Source: Nocardioides marmoribigeumensis
GTDB taxonomy: Bacteria > Actinomycetota > Actinomycetes > Propionibacteriales > Nocardioidaceae
NCBI RefSeq assembly: GCF_031458325.1
Contig: NZ_JAVDYG010000001.1
Span: 1,984,001-2,048,000, forward strand
DNA length: 64,000 nt
Direction of reading: 5' to 3'
The position numbers were made by a program, and so were the translations under genes. The notes under the pieces were generated by a model, which was given only the letters and a program-made list of their open reading frames with translations, searched no databases and was not told the DNA's origin. Shown in pieces: positions 1 to 10,772 of the stretch (position 1 is the first letter of the stretch; each line of letters starts with the position of its first letter).

Positions 1-1
1 C

Positions 2-814
2 GTGGAGGAGTACCCCTCCCTGCCCTCGATGCCCGAAGCCGCCGGCAGCGTGAGCAGCGAGGTCTTCTCCCAGGCCGTCGCCCAGGCCGTCACCGCCGCG
101 GGGCGCGACGACATGCTCCCGGTGCTGACCGGCGTGCGGATCGAGATCGAGGGGAGCCAGATCGCGCTGCTGGCCACCGACCGCTTCCGTCTCGCCCTGC
201 GCGAGCTGACCTGGGACCCGGGCACCACCGACGCCGAGGCCAACGCACTCGTGCCCGCCCGCGTGCTGGCCGACACCGCCAAGGCGCTCAACACCGGCTC
301 CACCGTCACGATCGCGCTCTCGGGCAGCGGGTCGGGCGACGGGCTGATCGGCTTCGAGGGCGAGGTCAACGGCGGCTTCCGCCGCACCACGACCCGCCTG
401 CTCGACGGGGAGTTCCCCCGCGTCCGCACGCTGTTCCCCAGCGAGCACCTGACCACGGTCCGGATCGACCGCGCGGCGCTGGTCGAGGCCGTCAAGCGCG
501 TCGCGCTGGTCGCCGAGCGCAACGCCGCCGTGCAGCTGCGCTTCGACGACAGCGGGCTCACCCTCGACGCCGGCCACAGCGACGAGGCCCTGGCCACCGA
601 GCTCATCGAGGCCCAGGTCAAGGGCGAGAGCATCACCACCGGGTTCAACCCGCAGTTCCTGCTCGAGGGCCTCACCGCGATCGACCACCCCGTCGTCGAG
701 CTGGCGTTCACCCAGCCCAGCAAGCCCGCGGTGATCACCGGGGTGCCCGACCTCGACGGCGAGAAGGACTCCTCGTTCCAGTACCTCCTCATGCCGCGTC
801 GCCTGCTCGGCTGA
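2..814 (+). CDS. dnaN: DNA polymerase III sliding clamp (beta), 5' partial
   Basis: This is the last 270 residues of the beta sliding clamp, the ring that tethers the replicative polymerase to DNA. The reading frame is open from the window edge, so about 100 N-terminal residues and the true start lie upstream. The visible part has the middle and C-terminal clamp domains. It includes the ATDRFRLAL strand typical of the family and ends in the terminal motif YLLMPRRLLG, matching the MPxR(L) C-terminus of clamps. The neighbours gnd, recF and gyrB are the standard actinobacterial partners downstream of dnaA-dnaN, so dnaA and the origin should be just outside the window. Identification is firm; only the start is missing. 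Confidence 0.97.
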   Translation: MEEYPSLPSMPEAAGSVSSEVFSQAVAQAVTAAGRDDMLPVLTGVRIEIEGSQIALLATDRFRLALRELTWDPGTTDAEANALVPARVLADTAKALNTGSTVTIALSGSGSGDGLIGFEGEVNGGFRRTTTRLLDGEFPRVRTLFPSEHLTTVRIDRAALVEAVKRVALVAERNAAVQLRFDDSGLTLDAGHSDEALATELIEAQVKGESITTGFNPQFLLEGLTAIDHPVVELAFTQPSKPAVITGVPDLDGEKDSSFQYLLMPRRLLG

Positions 815-838
815 GCGGACCGACCTACGGTGGAGGGC

Positions 839-871
839 ATGAGCGGAGACAGCGAGGGCGTGGACGCATGA
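839..871 (+). CDS. possible 10-residue leader peptide ahead of gnd
   Basis: A short frame (MSGDSEGVDA) starts at the ATG at 839 and ends in a TGA that overlaps the gnd ATG as ATGA. A TACGGT hexamer at 826-831 lies 7 nt before this ATG, the spacing seen at other apparently leaderless starts in this window. This suggests a leaderless transcript whose first short frame is translationally coupled to gnd, which has only a weak ribosome binding site of its own. It could equally be chance; no homologue is known to me. Confidence 0.3.
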   Translation: MSGDSEGVDA

Positions 872-1824
872 AGATCGGGCTCGTCGGACTCGGCCGCATG
901 GGCGGCAACATGCGCCAGCGACTGCGGGACGCGGGGCACGAGGTGGTCGGTTTCGACCGCAACCCCGAGGTCCGCGACGCCGACTCGCTCGAGGCGATGG
1001 TCGAGCAGCTGGAGGCCCCCCGCGTGGTGTGGGTGATGGTCCCCTCCGGTGACCCGACCCACGAGACGGTCGCGACCCTGGGTGACCTGCTCGACGAGGG
1101 CGACCTGGTCATCGACGGCGGCAACTCCCGCTGGACCGACGACCAGCGGCACGCCGACGAGCTCGCCGCCAAGGGCATCGGCTTCGTCGACTGCGGCGTC
1201 TCGGGGGGCGTCTGGGGTCTCAAGGAGGGCTACGCGCTGATGGCGGGCGGGGAGGCCGACCAGGTCGAGATCGCCCAGCCGATCTTCGACGCGCTCCGCC
1301 CCGAGGGTGAGTTCGGGTGGGTCCACGCCGGCCGCACCGGCGCCGGCCACTTCGCCAAGATGGTCCACAACGGCATCGAGTACGCCGTGATGCAGGCCTA
1401 CGCCGAGGGCTGGGAGCTGCTGGAGGCGGCCGACGCCGTCGACAACGTGACCGACGTCTTCCGCTCCTGGCGCGAGGGCACCGTGATCCGGTCCTGGCTG
1501 CTCGACCTGCTGGTGGCCGCGCTCGACGACGACCCGGGCCTGGAGTCGATCCGTGGCTACGCCGACGACTCCGGCGAGGGCCGGTGGACCGTCGAGGCCG
1601 CGATCGAGCACGCCGTGCCCGCGCCCGCCATCGCCGCGGCGCTGTTCGCGCGCTTCGCCTCCCGCCAGGACGACAGCCCGGCGATGAAGGCGGTCGCCGC
1701 CATGCGCAACCAGTTCGGAGGACACGCGGTCAAGGCCGACGACCGCCACGCCGGGGCCGACCAGGCCCCCGAGAAGGGCCGCGACACCTCGTCCGGCGAC
1801 GCCACCGACCGGCAGGACGCCTGA
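868..1824 (+). CDS. gnd: 6-phosphogluconate dehydrogenase (decarboxylating), short type
   Basis: This cytosolic enzyme oxidatively decarboxylates 6-phosphogluconate to ribulose 5-phosphate in the pentose phosphate pathway. The N-terminus carries the dinucleotide-binding turn GLVGLGRMGGNM (residues 4-15). The substrate and catalytic region GHFAKMVHNGIEY includes the catalytic lysine, and GGNSRWTDD is the expected substrate loop. At 318 residues it is the shorter, often NAD-linked bacterial form rather than the roughly 470-residue NADP enzyme. It lies between dnaN and recF, as in Streptomyces and Mycobacterium. The last 30 or so residues are hydrophilic and look disordered. The ATG overlaps the stop of a possible leader frame. 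Confidence 0.93.
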   Translation: MKIGLVGLGRMGGNMRQRLRDAGHEVVGFDRNPEVRDADSLEAMVEQLEAPRVVWVMVPSGDPTHETVATLGDLLDEGDLVIDGGNSRWTDDQRHADELAAKGIGFVDCGVSGGVWGLKEGYALMAGGEADQVEIAQPIFDALRPEGEFGWVHAGRTGAGHFAKMVHNGIEYAVMQAYAEGWELLEAADAVDNVTDVFRSWREGTVIRSWLLDLLVAALDDDPGLESIRGYADDSGEGRWTVEAAIEHAVPAPAIAAALFARFASRQDDSPAMKAVAAMRNQFGGHAVKADDRHAGADQAPEKGRDTSSGDATDRQDA

Positions 1825-1836
1825 GCCGGGCGGCGC

Positions 1837-2964
1837 ATGTACGTCTCCCACCTGACGCTCCACCAGTTCCGCTCCCACGCCGCCCTCGAGGTGGCGCTCG
1901 AGCCGGGGGTCACCGCGTTCCTCGGCCCCAACGGCCAGGGCAAGACCAACATCGTCGAGGCCGTCGACTACCTCGCCCGGCTGTCGTCCCACCGCGTCGC
2001 CTCCGACGCCCCCCTTGTCGCGCAGGGCGCGGAGCAGGCGCTGGTCAGGGCGGCCGTGGTCAAGGACGGCCGCACCGCCGTGCTCGAGGTGGAGATCAAC
2101 CCCGGTCGGGCCAACCGGGCCCGGGTGAACCGGTCGCCGCTGCCGCGGGCACGCGACATCGTCGGGCTGCTCCGGACGGTGCTGTTCTCCCCGGAGGACC
2201 TGTCCCTGGTCAAGGGTGACCCGAGCGAGCGACGCCGCTTCCTCGACGACCTCCTCGTGCTCCGCACCCCGCGCCTGGCCGGGGTCCGGGCCGACTTCGA
2301 CCGGGTGCTCAAGCAGCGCAACGCCCTGCTCAAGCAGGCCGGTGCCGAGCGCCGGGGACGCTCCTCCCGCCCCGACGAGCACTTCGAGAGCACGCTGGCG
2401 GTCTGGGACGAGCAGCTCGTGCGCCTGGGCAGCGAGATCACCGCGGCCCGGGCGGCGCTGGTCGACGACCTGCTCCACCCCCTGGCCGAGGCCTACGCCA
2501 CGGTCGCCAAGGAGTCCGGGCGCAACGAGGCGACGGTGACCCACCAGCCGTCGGTGGTGGCCGAGGACCCTCACGACCGGGAGTCGCTGGCCCAGGCCTA
2601 CGCGACCCAGCTGGCCGAGCGACGCCGCGAGGAGGTGCAGCGCGGCCTCACCCTGGTCGGGCCGCACCGCGACGAGCTCGCCCTCGCGGTGGGCACGATG
2701 CCGGTCAAGGGCTACGCCTCCCACGGCGAGACCTGGTCCTACGCGCTGGCGCTGCGGCTGGCGTCCTACTCCCTGTTGCGGGAGGAGGGTGACGACCCGA
2801 TCCTGGTCCTCGACGACGTCTTCGCCGAGCTCGACACCGACCGCCGCACGCGGCTGGCCGAGATCGCCGCCGGGGCCGAGCAGGTCCTGGTCACCGCCGC
2901 CGTCGAGGACGACGTCCCCCAGGCGCTGGCCGGCGCCCGGGTCCACGTACGACGGGAGGGCTGA
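1837..2964 (+). CDS. recF: DNA replication/repair ATPase RecF
   Basis: RecF is an SMC-like ATPase that loads RecA at single-strand gaps with RecO and RecR. The Walker A motif GPNGQGKTN is at residues 30-38, the ABC-type signature region ([14 protein letters not shown]) is near residues 290-305, and the Walker B/D-loop ([12 protein letters not shown]) follows about 25 residues later. The protein is 375 residues, normal for the family. It starts 12 nt after gnd stops and its TGA is immediately followed by the GTG of the dciA gene, so the three genes form one operon. Identification is certain from motifs and position. Confidence 0.97.
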   Translation: MYVSHLTLHQFRSHAALEVALEPGVTAFLGPNGQGKTNIVEAVDYLARLSSHRVASDAPLVAQGAEQALVRAAVVKDGRTAVLEVEINPGRANRARVNRSPLPRARDIVGLLRTVLFSPEDLSLVKGDPSERRRFLDDLLVLRTPRLAGVRADFDRVLKQRNALLKQAGAERRGRSSRPDEHFESTLAVWDEQLVRLGSEITAARAALVDDLLHPLAEAYATVAKESGRNEATVTHQPSVVAEDPHDRESLAQAYATQLAERRREEVQRGLTLVGPHRDELALAVGTMPVKGYASHGETWSYALALRLASYSLLREEGDDPILVLDDVFAELDTDRRTRLAEIAAGAEQVLVTAAVEDDVPQALAGARVHVRREG

Positions 2965-2965
2965 G

Positions 2966-3529
2966 GTGCCGGACCAGCCCACCCCCGAGCCGTCCGAGCC
3001 GACCGGACAGCCCGAGGCCCCACCCCACGACGAGGCCGGGCTCGAGCTCGCGCGGGCCGTCGCCCGGTCCCTGTCCGGGGTGCGGCCGCTGGGGCGTCGC
3101 CGACCCCGGACCCGACGCATCGACCCCCGGCTCTCCGGAGCCCACCCCGACGACCGCGACCCGCAGACCCTGGACGCGACGCTGGGCCGGCTGGTGGCCG
3201 AGCAGGGCTGGGCCACCGAGATCCGCATGCACGGCGCGCTCGCGCGGTGGGCCGCGGTCGTCGGTCCGGAGATCGCCCAGCACGTCTCGCCGGTGACCTT
3301 CGAGGCCGGTGACGAGGGCAGGCCGGGGCGCCTGGTGGTGCAGGCCGACTCGACCGCGTGGGCCACCCAGATGCGGCTCCTGGCGTCCACGGTGGTGCAG
3401 CGGCTCAACCAGGAGCTCGGCGACGGCACCGTCGGGCTGATCGACGTCCGGGGACCGTCGGGACCCTCGTGGACCAAGGGTCGGCGATCCGTCCGCGGGG
3501 GTCGCGGACCACGGGACACCTACGGCTGA
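2966..3529 (+). CDS. dciA: DciA-type DUF721 protein, replicative helicase operator
   Basis: This 187-residue protein belongs to DUF721. The family was identified as DciA, which helps the DnaB helicase load in bacteria lacking DnaC/DnaI. The start is the GTG one base after the recF stop. The N-terminal ~60 residues are proline-rich and charged, followed by a basic patch (GRRRPRTRR). The folded core spans roughly residues 70-165, with the family pattern RWAAVVGPEIAQHV and a C-terminal TAWATQMRLL strand-helix. Its place between recF and gyrB is the conserved actinobacterial position (Rv0004 in M. tuberculosis). The assignment to DciA is by family and synteny. Confidence 0.9.
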   Translation: MPDQPTPEPSEPTGQPEAPPHDEAGLELARAVARSLSGVRPLGRRRPRTRRIDPRLSGAHPDDRDPQTLDATLGRLVAEQGWATEIRMHGALARWAAVVGPEIAQHVSPVTFEAGDEGRPGRLVVQADSTAWATQMRLLASTVVQRLNQELGDGTVGLIDVRGPSGPSWTKGRRSVRGGRGPRDTYG

Positions 3530-5961
<2,432 letters not shown>

Positions 5962-6026
5962 CTCGCCGGTCGAGCCTGTCGAGACCACACCCGCCGTACT
6001 CCTCCGTCTGAGCAGAGAGACCTCGA

Positions 6027-8660
6027 ATGACTGACACCCCGACCACGCCGCCGCCCAGCCCGGGCGGCCGGATCGAGCCGGTCGAGCTGCAGGTGGAGAT
6101 GCAGCGCTCCTACATCGACTACGCGATGACCGTGATCGTGGGTCGTGCGCTGCCCGACGTGCGCGACGGGCTCAAGCCGGTGCACCGGCGCGTGCTCTAC
6201 GCGATGTACGACGGTGGCTACCGTCCCGACCGCGGCTTCAGCAAGTGCGCCCGCGTGGTCGGCGAGGTGATGGGTCAGTACCACCCCCACGGCGACTCGG
6301 CGATCTACGACACCCTCGTGCGCCTGGCGCAGCCGTGGGTGATGCGGGCGCCGCTGGTCGACAGCCAGGGCAACTTCGGCTCGCCGGGCAACGACCCGGC
6401 CGCGGCCATGAGGTACACCGAGTGCCGCATGGCGCCGCTGGCGATGGAGATGGTGCGCGGGATCGACGAGGAGACCGTCGACTTCACGCCCAACTACGAC
6501 GGCCGCTCCGAGGAGCCGTCGATCCTGCCGGCCCGCTTCCCCAACCTCCTGGTCAACGGCTCGGCGGGCATCGCGGTCGGCATGGCCACCAACATCCCGC
6601 CGCACAGCCTGCGTGAGGTCGCCGAGGGCGTGCAGTGGTCGCTGGAGCACCCCGACGCGTCCCGTGAGGACCTGCTCGAGGCGCTCATGGAGCGGATCAA
6701 GGGCCCCGACTTCCCGACCAAGGGCCTCATCGTCGGGCGCCAGGGCATCGAGCAGGCCTACCGCACCGGTCGCGGCTCGGTCACGATGCGGGCCGTCGTC
6801 GACGTCGACGAGGACGCCCGCGGCCGGACCCAGCTGGTGATCACCGAGCTGCCCTACCAGGTCAACCCCGACAACCTGGCGATGAAGATCGCCGAGCTCG
6901 CCGACTCAGGCAAGATCCAGGGGATCGCCGACGTCAAGGACAACACCTCGGCGCGCACCGGCCAGCAGCTCATCGTGGTGCTCAAGCGCGACGCGGTCGC
7001 CCGGGTGGTGCTCAACAACCTCTACAAGCACACCGAGCTGCAGACCAACTTCGCCTGCAACATGCTCGCCCTGGTCGACGGCGTGCCCCGCACGCTCACC
7101 CTCGACCAGTTCGTCTCCCACTGGGTGACCCACCAGCTCGAGGTCATCCAGCGGCGCACGCGCTTCCGCCTCCGCAAGGCCGAGGAGCGGGCCCACATCC
7201 TGCGCGGCCTGGCCAAGGCGCTCGACATGCTCGACGACGTGATCGCGCTGATCCGGGCGAGCGCCAGCGCCGAGGCCGCCCGTGAGGGCCTGAAGGACCT
7301 GCTCGACATCGACGACCTGCAGGCTCGCGCGATCCTCGACATGCAGCTGCGCCAGCTCGCGGCCCTGGAGCGCCAGCGGATCGTCGATGAACTCAACGAG
7401 CTCGAGATCAGGATCGCCGACCTCAAGGACATCCTCGACAGGCCCGAGCGTCAGCGTCAGATCGTCTCGGAGGAGCTCGCCGAGATCGTCGCCAAGTACG
7501 GCGACGACCGGCGTGCGCAGATCATCGCGGCCGACGGCGACCTGTCCATGGAGGACCTGATCCCCGACGAGGACCTCGTCGTCACGATCACCCGCGGCGG
7601 CTACGCCAAGCGCACTCGCGCGGATCTCTACCGGACGCAGAAGCGCGGCGGCAAGGGCGTGCGCGGCGCGACCCTGCGCGGCGACGACGTGGTCGACCAC
7701 TTCATGGCGACCAGCAACCACCACTGGCTGCTGTTCTTCACCACGGCGGGCCGGGTCTACCGGATGAAGGCCTACCAGCTGCCTGAGGGCGGCCGGGACG
7801 CCAAGGGCGGTCACGTCGCGGGCCTGCTGAGCTTCCAGCCCGACGAGCGGATCGCCCAGGTCCTCGCGATCAGGGACTACGAGCAGGCGCCCTACCTCGT
7901 GCTGGCGACCAAGGCCGGGCTGGTCAAGAAGACCCGTCTCGGCGACTACAACTCGCCCCGCCAGGCCGGGGTCATCGCGATCAACTTCCGCGAGGACGAC
8001 GACGAGCTGATCGGCGCCGAGCTGTGCTCGCAGGAGGACGACATCCTGCTGATCTCCCGCAAGGGCCAGGCGATCCGTTTCCGGGCCGACGACGCCCAGC
8101 TGCGGCCGATGGGCCGCGCGACCTCGGGCGTCAAGGGCATGGACTTCCGCGGCGAGGACCAGATGCTCTCGATGTCGGTGATCAAGGCCGACAGCGAGTC
8201 CGAGGAGACCCCGCAGCAGTACGTCTTCACCATCACCGACGGCGGCTTCGCCAAGCGGTCCCGCATCGAGGACTACCGCACCCAGTCCCGCGGTGGTCTC
8301 GGCATCAAGACCATGAAGCAGGACGACGACCGAGGGGTCCTCGTCGGTGGCTTCATCGTCGTCGACGGCGACGAGGTGCTGGCGATCAAGTCCTCGGGAC
8401 AGGTCACGCGCAGTGCCATCGACGACTCCCTGCGACCGACCAGCCGCGACACCAAGGGCGTCAAGTTCGTGGGGGTCCGCGAGGGTGACGCCGTCGCCGT
8501 GGTCGCGCGGTCGATCGAGTCCACCCTCGAGCGGACGCTGGAGGAGTCGGAGGGACCGGTAGCCTCTACGGAGGACGAGCCCGCAGGGACCGACGGTCCC
8601 GACGAGCCCGTCGCGGACGAGACAGTGGTCGCCGACGGGGAGACGGAGGAGAAGTCCTGA
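6027..8660 (+). CDS. gyrA: DNA gyrase subunit A
   Basis: This is the DNA-cleaving subunit of gyrase. The catalytic tyrosine is Y130 in [11 protein letters not shown]. The quinolone-resistance-determining loop reads [10 protein letters not shown], with S91 and D95 at the positions where resistance substitutions occur, so the site looks wild type. The GyrA-box QKRGGKG is near residue 540 and the C-terminal half has the beta-pinwheel repeats. The last ~40 residues are an acidic tail rich in Glu and Asp. The TGA stop overlaps the ATG of the next gene by one base, indicating translational coupling to the DUF3566 membrane protein. Confidence 0.98.
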   Translation: MTDTPTTPPPSPGGRIEPVELQVEMQRSYIDYAMTVIVGRALPDVRDGLKPVHRRVLYAMYDGGYRPDRGFSKCARVVGEVMGQYHPHGDSAIYDTLVRLAQPWVMRAPLVDSQGNFGSPGNDPAAAMRYTECRMAPLAMEMVRGIDEETVDFTPNYDGRSEEPSILPARFPNLLVNGSAGIAVGMATNIPPHSLREVAEGVQWSLEHPDASREDLLEALMERIKGPDFPTKGLIVGRQGIEQAYRTGRGSVTMRAVVDVDEDARGRTQLVITELPYQVNPDNLAMKIAELADSGKIQGIADVKDNTSARTGQQLIVVLKRDAVARVVLNNLYKHTELQTNFACNMLALVDGVPRTLTLDQFVSHWVTHQLEVIQRRTRFRLRKAEERAHILRGLAKALDMLDDVIALIRASASAEAAREGLKDLLDIDDLQARAILDMQLRQLAALERQRIVDELNELEIRIADLKDILDRPERQRQIVSEELAEIVAKYGDDRRAQIIAADGDLSMEDLIPDEDLVVTITRGGYAKRTRADLYRTQKRGGKGVRGATLRGDDVVDHFMATSNHHWLLFFTTAGRVYRMKAYQLPEGGRDAKGGHVAGLLSFQPDERIAQVLAIRDYEQAPYLVLATKAGLVKKTRLGDYNSPRQAGVIAINFREDDDELIGAELCSQEDDILLISRKGQAIRFRADDAQLRPMGRATSGVKGMDFRGEDQMLSMSVIKADSESEETPQQYVFTITDGGFAKRSRIEDYRTQSRGGLGIKTMKQDDDRGVLVGGFIVVDGDEVLAIKSSGQVTRSAIDDSLRPTSRDTKGVKFVGVREGDAVAVVARSIESTLERTLEESEGPVASTEDEPAGTDGPDEPVADETVVADGETEEKS

Positions 8661-9298
8661 TGGCCGAACGTGCAGCGGGTGACGCCGCCTCCGCGGCGTC
8701 CGCGGGGTCGGGTCGCTCCGGGTCGGGTCGCTCGGGGTCGACGCCGGCCTCCGGCAAGACGCAGGAGCGGATCAAGGAGGCCTACGCCCACTCCTCCCCC
8801 GTCGTCTCCGACGACACCGGGGAGAGCAAGCCCAGCGCCGCCGACCGGTTCGCCGCCGCGATGGCGGTCGCGAAGAACGCCGCGTCCTCCAACCCCTCCT
8901 CGGCGCCGACCCCGGCCCAGGCGGGCCGCAAGGTCCGCAAGGCCCGGCTCCGCCTGAGCCACATCGACCCCTGGTCGGTGATGAAGACCGCCTTCCTGCT
9001 GTCCATCGCGCTGGGCATCGTCACGGTCGTCGCCGTCGCGGTGATCTGGTCGGTCCTGGGCGCGGCCGGGGTGTGGGAGTCGATCGACAGCGCCGTGGGT
9101 GACGTCGTCGGCGGCACCGGCGCGTCGTTCGCCATCGAGGACTACCTCGGCACCTCCCGGGTCCTCGGCTTCACGATGCTCGTGGCCGTCGTCGACGTGG
9201 TGCTCGTGACCGTCGTCGCGACCCTCGGCGCGTTCCTCTACAACCTCGCGGCGGCCCTGCTCGGCGGCCTCGAGGTGACGCTGGCCGAGGACGCCTGA
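8660..9298 (+). CDS. DUF3566 membrane protein
   Basis: This 212-residue protein has a ~100-residue Ser/Gly/Ala-rich cytoplasmic N-terminus, then the DUF3566 domain with two hydrophobic helices (roughly residues 105-135 and 170-205). The segment RLRLSHIDPWSVMKTAFLLSI is characteristic of the family. It is the homologue, by position and architecture, of the Rv0007 type protein that follows gyrA in M. tuberculosis. Function is unknown. DNA near the start has the tandem repeat gggtcgggtcgctcc, giving a GSGRSGSGRSGS run. The one-base overlap with gyrA suggests coupled translation. Confidence 0.88.
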   Translation: MAERAAGDAASAASAGSGRSGSGRSGSTPASGKTQERIKEAYAHSSPVVSDDTGESKPSAADRFAAAMAVAKNAASSNPSSAPTPAQAGRKVRKARLRLSHIDPWSVMKTAFLLSIALGIVTVVAVAVIWSVLGAAGVWESIDSAVGDVVGGTGASFAIEDYLGTSRVLGFTMLVAVVDVVLVTVVATLGAFLYNLAAALLGGLEVTLAEDA

Positions 9299-9304
9299 TC
9301 CGGT

Positions 9305-9334
9305 TTGGGGCGGTCCCGGCGGGTGCGGTAATCT
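9305..9334 (+). promoter_or_regulatory. candidate promoter of tRNA-Ile
   Basis: TTGGGG at 9305-9310 and TAATCT at 9329-9334 are separated by 18 nt and lie about 43 nt before the tRNA. The same layout (TTGGGT, 18 nt, TATCGT) is found before tRNA-Leu at 37833-37862, which supports both calls. Confidence 0.5.
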
Positions 9335-9376
9335 CTCTCGTCGGCCGGGCTGTCCATCTGCCCGGCCTCGTTGCGA

Positions 9377-9453
9377 GGGCCTATAGCTCAGACGGTTAGA
9401 GCGCTTCCCTGATAAGGAAGAGGTCACAGGTTCAAGTCCTGTTAGGCCCACCA
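9377..9453 (+). tRNA. tRNA-Ile (anticodon GAT), CCA encoded
   Basis: The cloverleaf is clear: acceptor GGGCCTA pairs with TAGGCCC, the anticodon loop CTGATAA has GAT, and the T-loop is GGTTCAAGTCC. The discriminator A is at 9450 and CCA is encoded at 9451-9453. The tRNA-Ile then tRNA-Ala order downstream of gyrA is conserved in actinobacteria. Confidence 0.97.
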
Positions 9454-9487
9454 CCCAGCACCTTTCGGCGAAGGGACACCCTCTGCG

Positions 9488-9616
9488 ATGAAGAAGCTCC
9501 TCCTGCTGGTCGTCGCCGGTGCCGGCGCCGCCCTGGCCCTCAAGAAGAACCAGGAGGCCCAGCACGAGCTGGCCCTCTGGTCCGAGGTCACCGACCGGGT
9601 GAAGAAGTCCTCCTGA
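9488..9616 (+). CDS. DLW-39 family small protein
   Basis: This 42-residue protein (MKKLLLLVVAGAGAALALKK at its start) has one short hydrophobic helix at residues 3-18, then a hydrophilic amphipathic tail with ALWSEVTDRV. It fits the DLW-39 family, tiny actinobacterial membrane-associated proteins named after a Asp/Glu-Leu-Trp tail motif and encoded between gyrA and nearby tRNA genes. Its function is unknown. It sits between tRNA-Ile and tRNA-Ala, starting 35 nt after the tRNA-Ile CCA, so it may be cotranscribed with the tRNAs. No strong ribosome binding site is seen. Confidence 0.8.
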   Translation: MKKLLLLVVAGAGAALALKKNQEAQHELALWSEVTDRVKKSS

Positions 9617-9647
9617 GCCACCCTGCCGTCGTACGACGGCGGCACCC

Positions 9648-9723
9648 GGGGCCATGGCGCAATTGGTAGCGCACCTGCTTTGCAAGCAGGGGGTTAGGGG
9701 TTCGAGTCCCCTTGGCTCCACCA
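9648..9723 (+). tRNA. tRNA-Ala (anticodon TGC), CCA encoded
   Basis: Acceptor GGGGCCA pairs with TGGCTCC (one G-U pair). The anticodon loop CTTTGCA gives TGC, the T-loop is GGTTCGAGTCC, and CCA is encoded at 9721-9723. It forms a pair with the upstream tRNA-Ile. Confidence 0.97.
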
Positions 9724-9804
9724 CGATCCCCGGTCCGGTCCCGGGGTCGATCCCGGGCCCGAGGTCCCTGGACACCCCCCAGACCCGGGCGTCTACTGCC
9801 AGAC

Positions 9805-9966
9805 ATGACGTGGTCCGACGCGCACGAGCACACCCCCCGCTGCTGGTGGGACCACCGCCGTGCCGGGTGGACGTGTCCGCCTCCCGTCGCCGTCACGACG
9901 CTGCCGGCCCAGGCGTCCCCCGTGGAGCTCGAGACGGAGGTCGGGGCGCTCGCCGACGTCCCGTAG
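9805..9966 (+). CDS. small hypothetical protein, weak support
   Basis: A 53-residue frame beginning MTWSDAHEHTPRCWWDH has no domain I recognise. Support is a TCTACT hexamer 7 nt before the ATG (a possible leaderless promoter) and a His/Cys/Trp-rich N-terminus unlike the arginine-rich shadow frames around it. Its stop codon falls inside the candidate riboswitch promoter at 9964-9969. It may be a chance frame in GC-rich DNA. Confidence 0.3.
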   Translation: MTWSDAHEHTPRCWWDHRRAGWTCPPPVAVTTLPAQASPVELETEVGALADVP

Positions 9967-9969
9967 GAT
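9940..9969 (+). promoter_or_regulatory. candidate promoter of the riboswitch-TMEM165 transcript
   Basis: TAGGAT at 9964-9969 is a good actinobacterial -10, with GTCGGG at 9940-9945 at 18-nt spacing as a weak -35. Transcription would start near 9976, just before the first helix of the predicted riboswitch. Confidence 0.45.
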
Positions 9970-9975
9970 GGGCGG

Positions 9976-10100
9976 CGTCGAGAGGGAGTAGTCCCCAACA
10001 GTCGCATCGACACACTGGCTCCTCCGGGGGCCCGGTGCGACCGGCCACCAGGTCCCGTGCGGACCGTGGCGGACGAGACTCTCGGCCGATGCAGTGACCT
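9976..10100 (+). ncRNA. yybP-ykoY manganese riboswitch
   Basis: The leader shows the hallmarks of this Mn2+-sensing class. Helix P1 is formed by CGAGAG (9979-9984) and CTCTCG (10079-10084). The 5' loop has GGGAGTAG (9983-9990) and the partner loop has GGACGAGAC (10071-10079). In the known structures the two loops dock together around Mn2+. The downstream gene is a TMEM165/GDT1 exporter, one of the classes most often under this riboswitch. Between the aptamer and the GTG is a GCGGC-CGG-GCCGC hairpin just before GAAGGAG, which could serve as an RBS-masking or termination platform. Exact boundaries are approximate. Confidence 0.8.
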
Positions 10101-10187
10101 GTCGTCGACGCCCGTCGACCCGACCCCACTGCCCGGCCGAGGGACGTCTGAGAGGGCAGACCGCGGCCGGGCCGCGAAGGAGCCCCT

Positions 10188-10769
10188 GTGTATGCCTTCT
10201 GGCTGAGCACCGCCGTCATCTTCGTCGCCGAGCTCGGCGACAAGAGCCAGCTCATGGCCATGACGTTCGCCACCCGCTACCGCGCCCGCGACGTGCTGCT
10301 CGGCATCACCGTGGCGACCGCGGTCGTGCACCTGGCCTCGGTGGCCATCGGCCACACGGTCGGGGCGGCCTTCGGGGACTACCAGGGCTGGATCTCGGTG
10401 GCCGCCGGCGCGGCGTTCCTGGCGTTCGCCGTCTGGACGCTGCGCGGCGACGAGCTGACCGACGAGGAGGCCGACAAGGCCCGCAGGGCCACCGGCGCCG
10501 CGATCCTCGCCGTCGGCACGGCCTTCTTCCTCGCCGAGCTCGGCGACAAGACGATGCTCGCGACGATCACCCTGGCCACCAAGGAGAACTGGCTCGGCAC
10601 CTGGATCGGCTCGACGGTCGGCATGGTGGTGGCCGACGCGCTCGCCATCGGGGTCGGGGCGGTGCTCGGCAAGAAGCTGCCCGAGCGGGCGATCACGATC
10701 GGCGCGACCATCGCCTTCGTGCTGTTCGGCCTGGCGCTCATCGTCCAGGGCACACGCGCGATCGCCTGA
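10188..10769 (+). CDS. TMEM165/GDT1 (UPF0016) family cation exporter, probable Mn2+
   Basis: This 193-residue membrane protein has two inverted halves, each with the family signature ELGDK(S/T): E15-S20 in the first half and again near residues 120-125. About six transmembrane helices are visible, with a charged cytoplasmic loop (RGDELTDEEADKARR) between halves. The family exchanges Ca2+/Mn2+ for H+; bacterial members such as MneA of Vibrio export Mn2+. The GTG start follows GAAGGAG by 5 nt. The upstream yybP-ykoY element predicts induction by high Mn2+, which supports a manganese-efflux role. Confidence 0.88.
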   Translation: MYAFWLSTAVIFVAELGDKSQLMAMTFATRYRARDVLLGITVATAVVHLASVAIGHTVGAAFGDYQGWISVAAGAAFLAFAVWTLRGDELTDEEADKARRATGAAILAVGTAFFLAELGDKTMLATITLATKENWLGTWIGSTVGMVVADALAIGVGAVLGKKLPERAITIGATIAFVLFGLALIVQGTRAIA

Positions 10770-10772
10770 GGC

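Noticed and set aside
8273-9775. 500-residue minus-strand open frame across gyrA end, DUF3566 and tRNA-Ile
   Set aside because: It runs antisense to confident genes and through two tRNA genes; composition is that of a GC-rich shadow frame.
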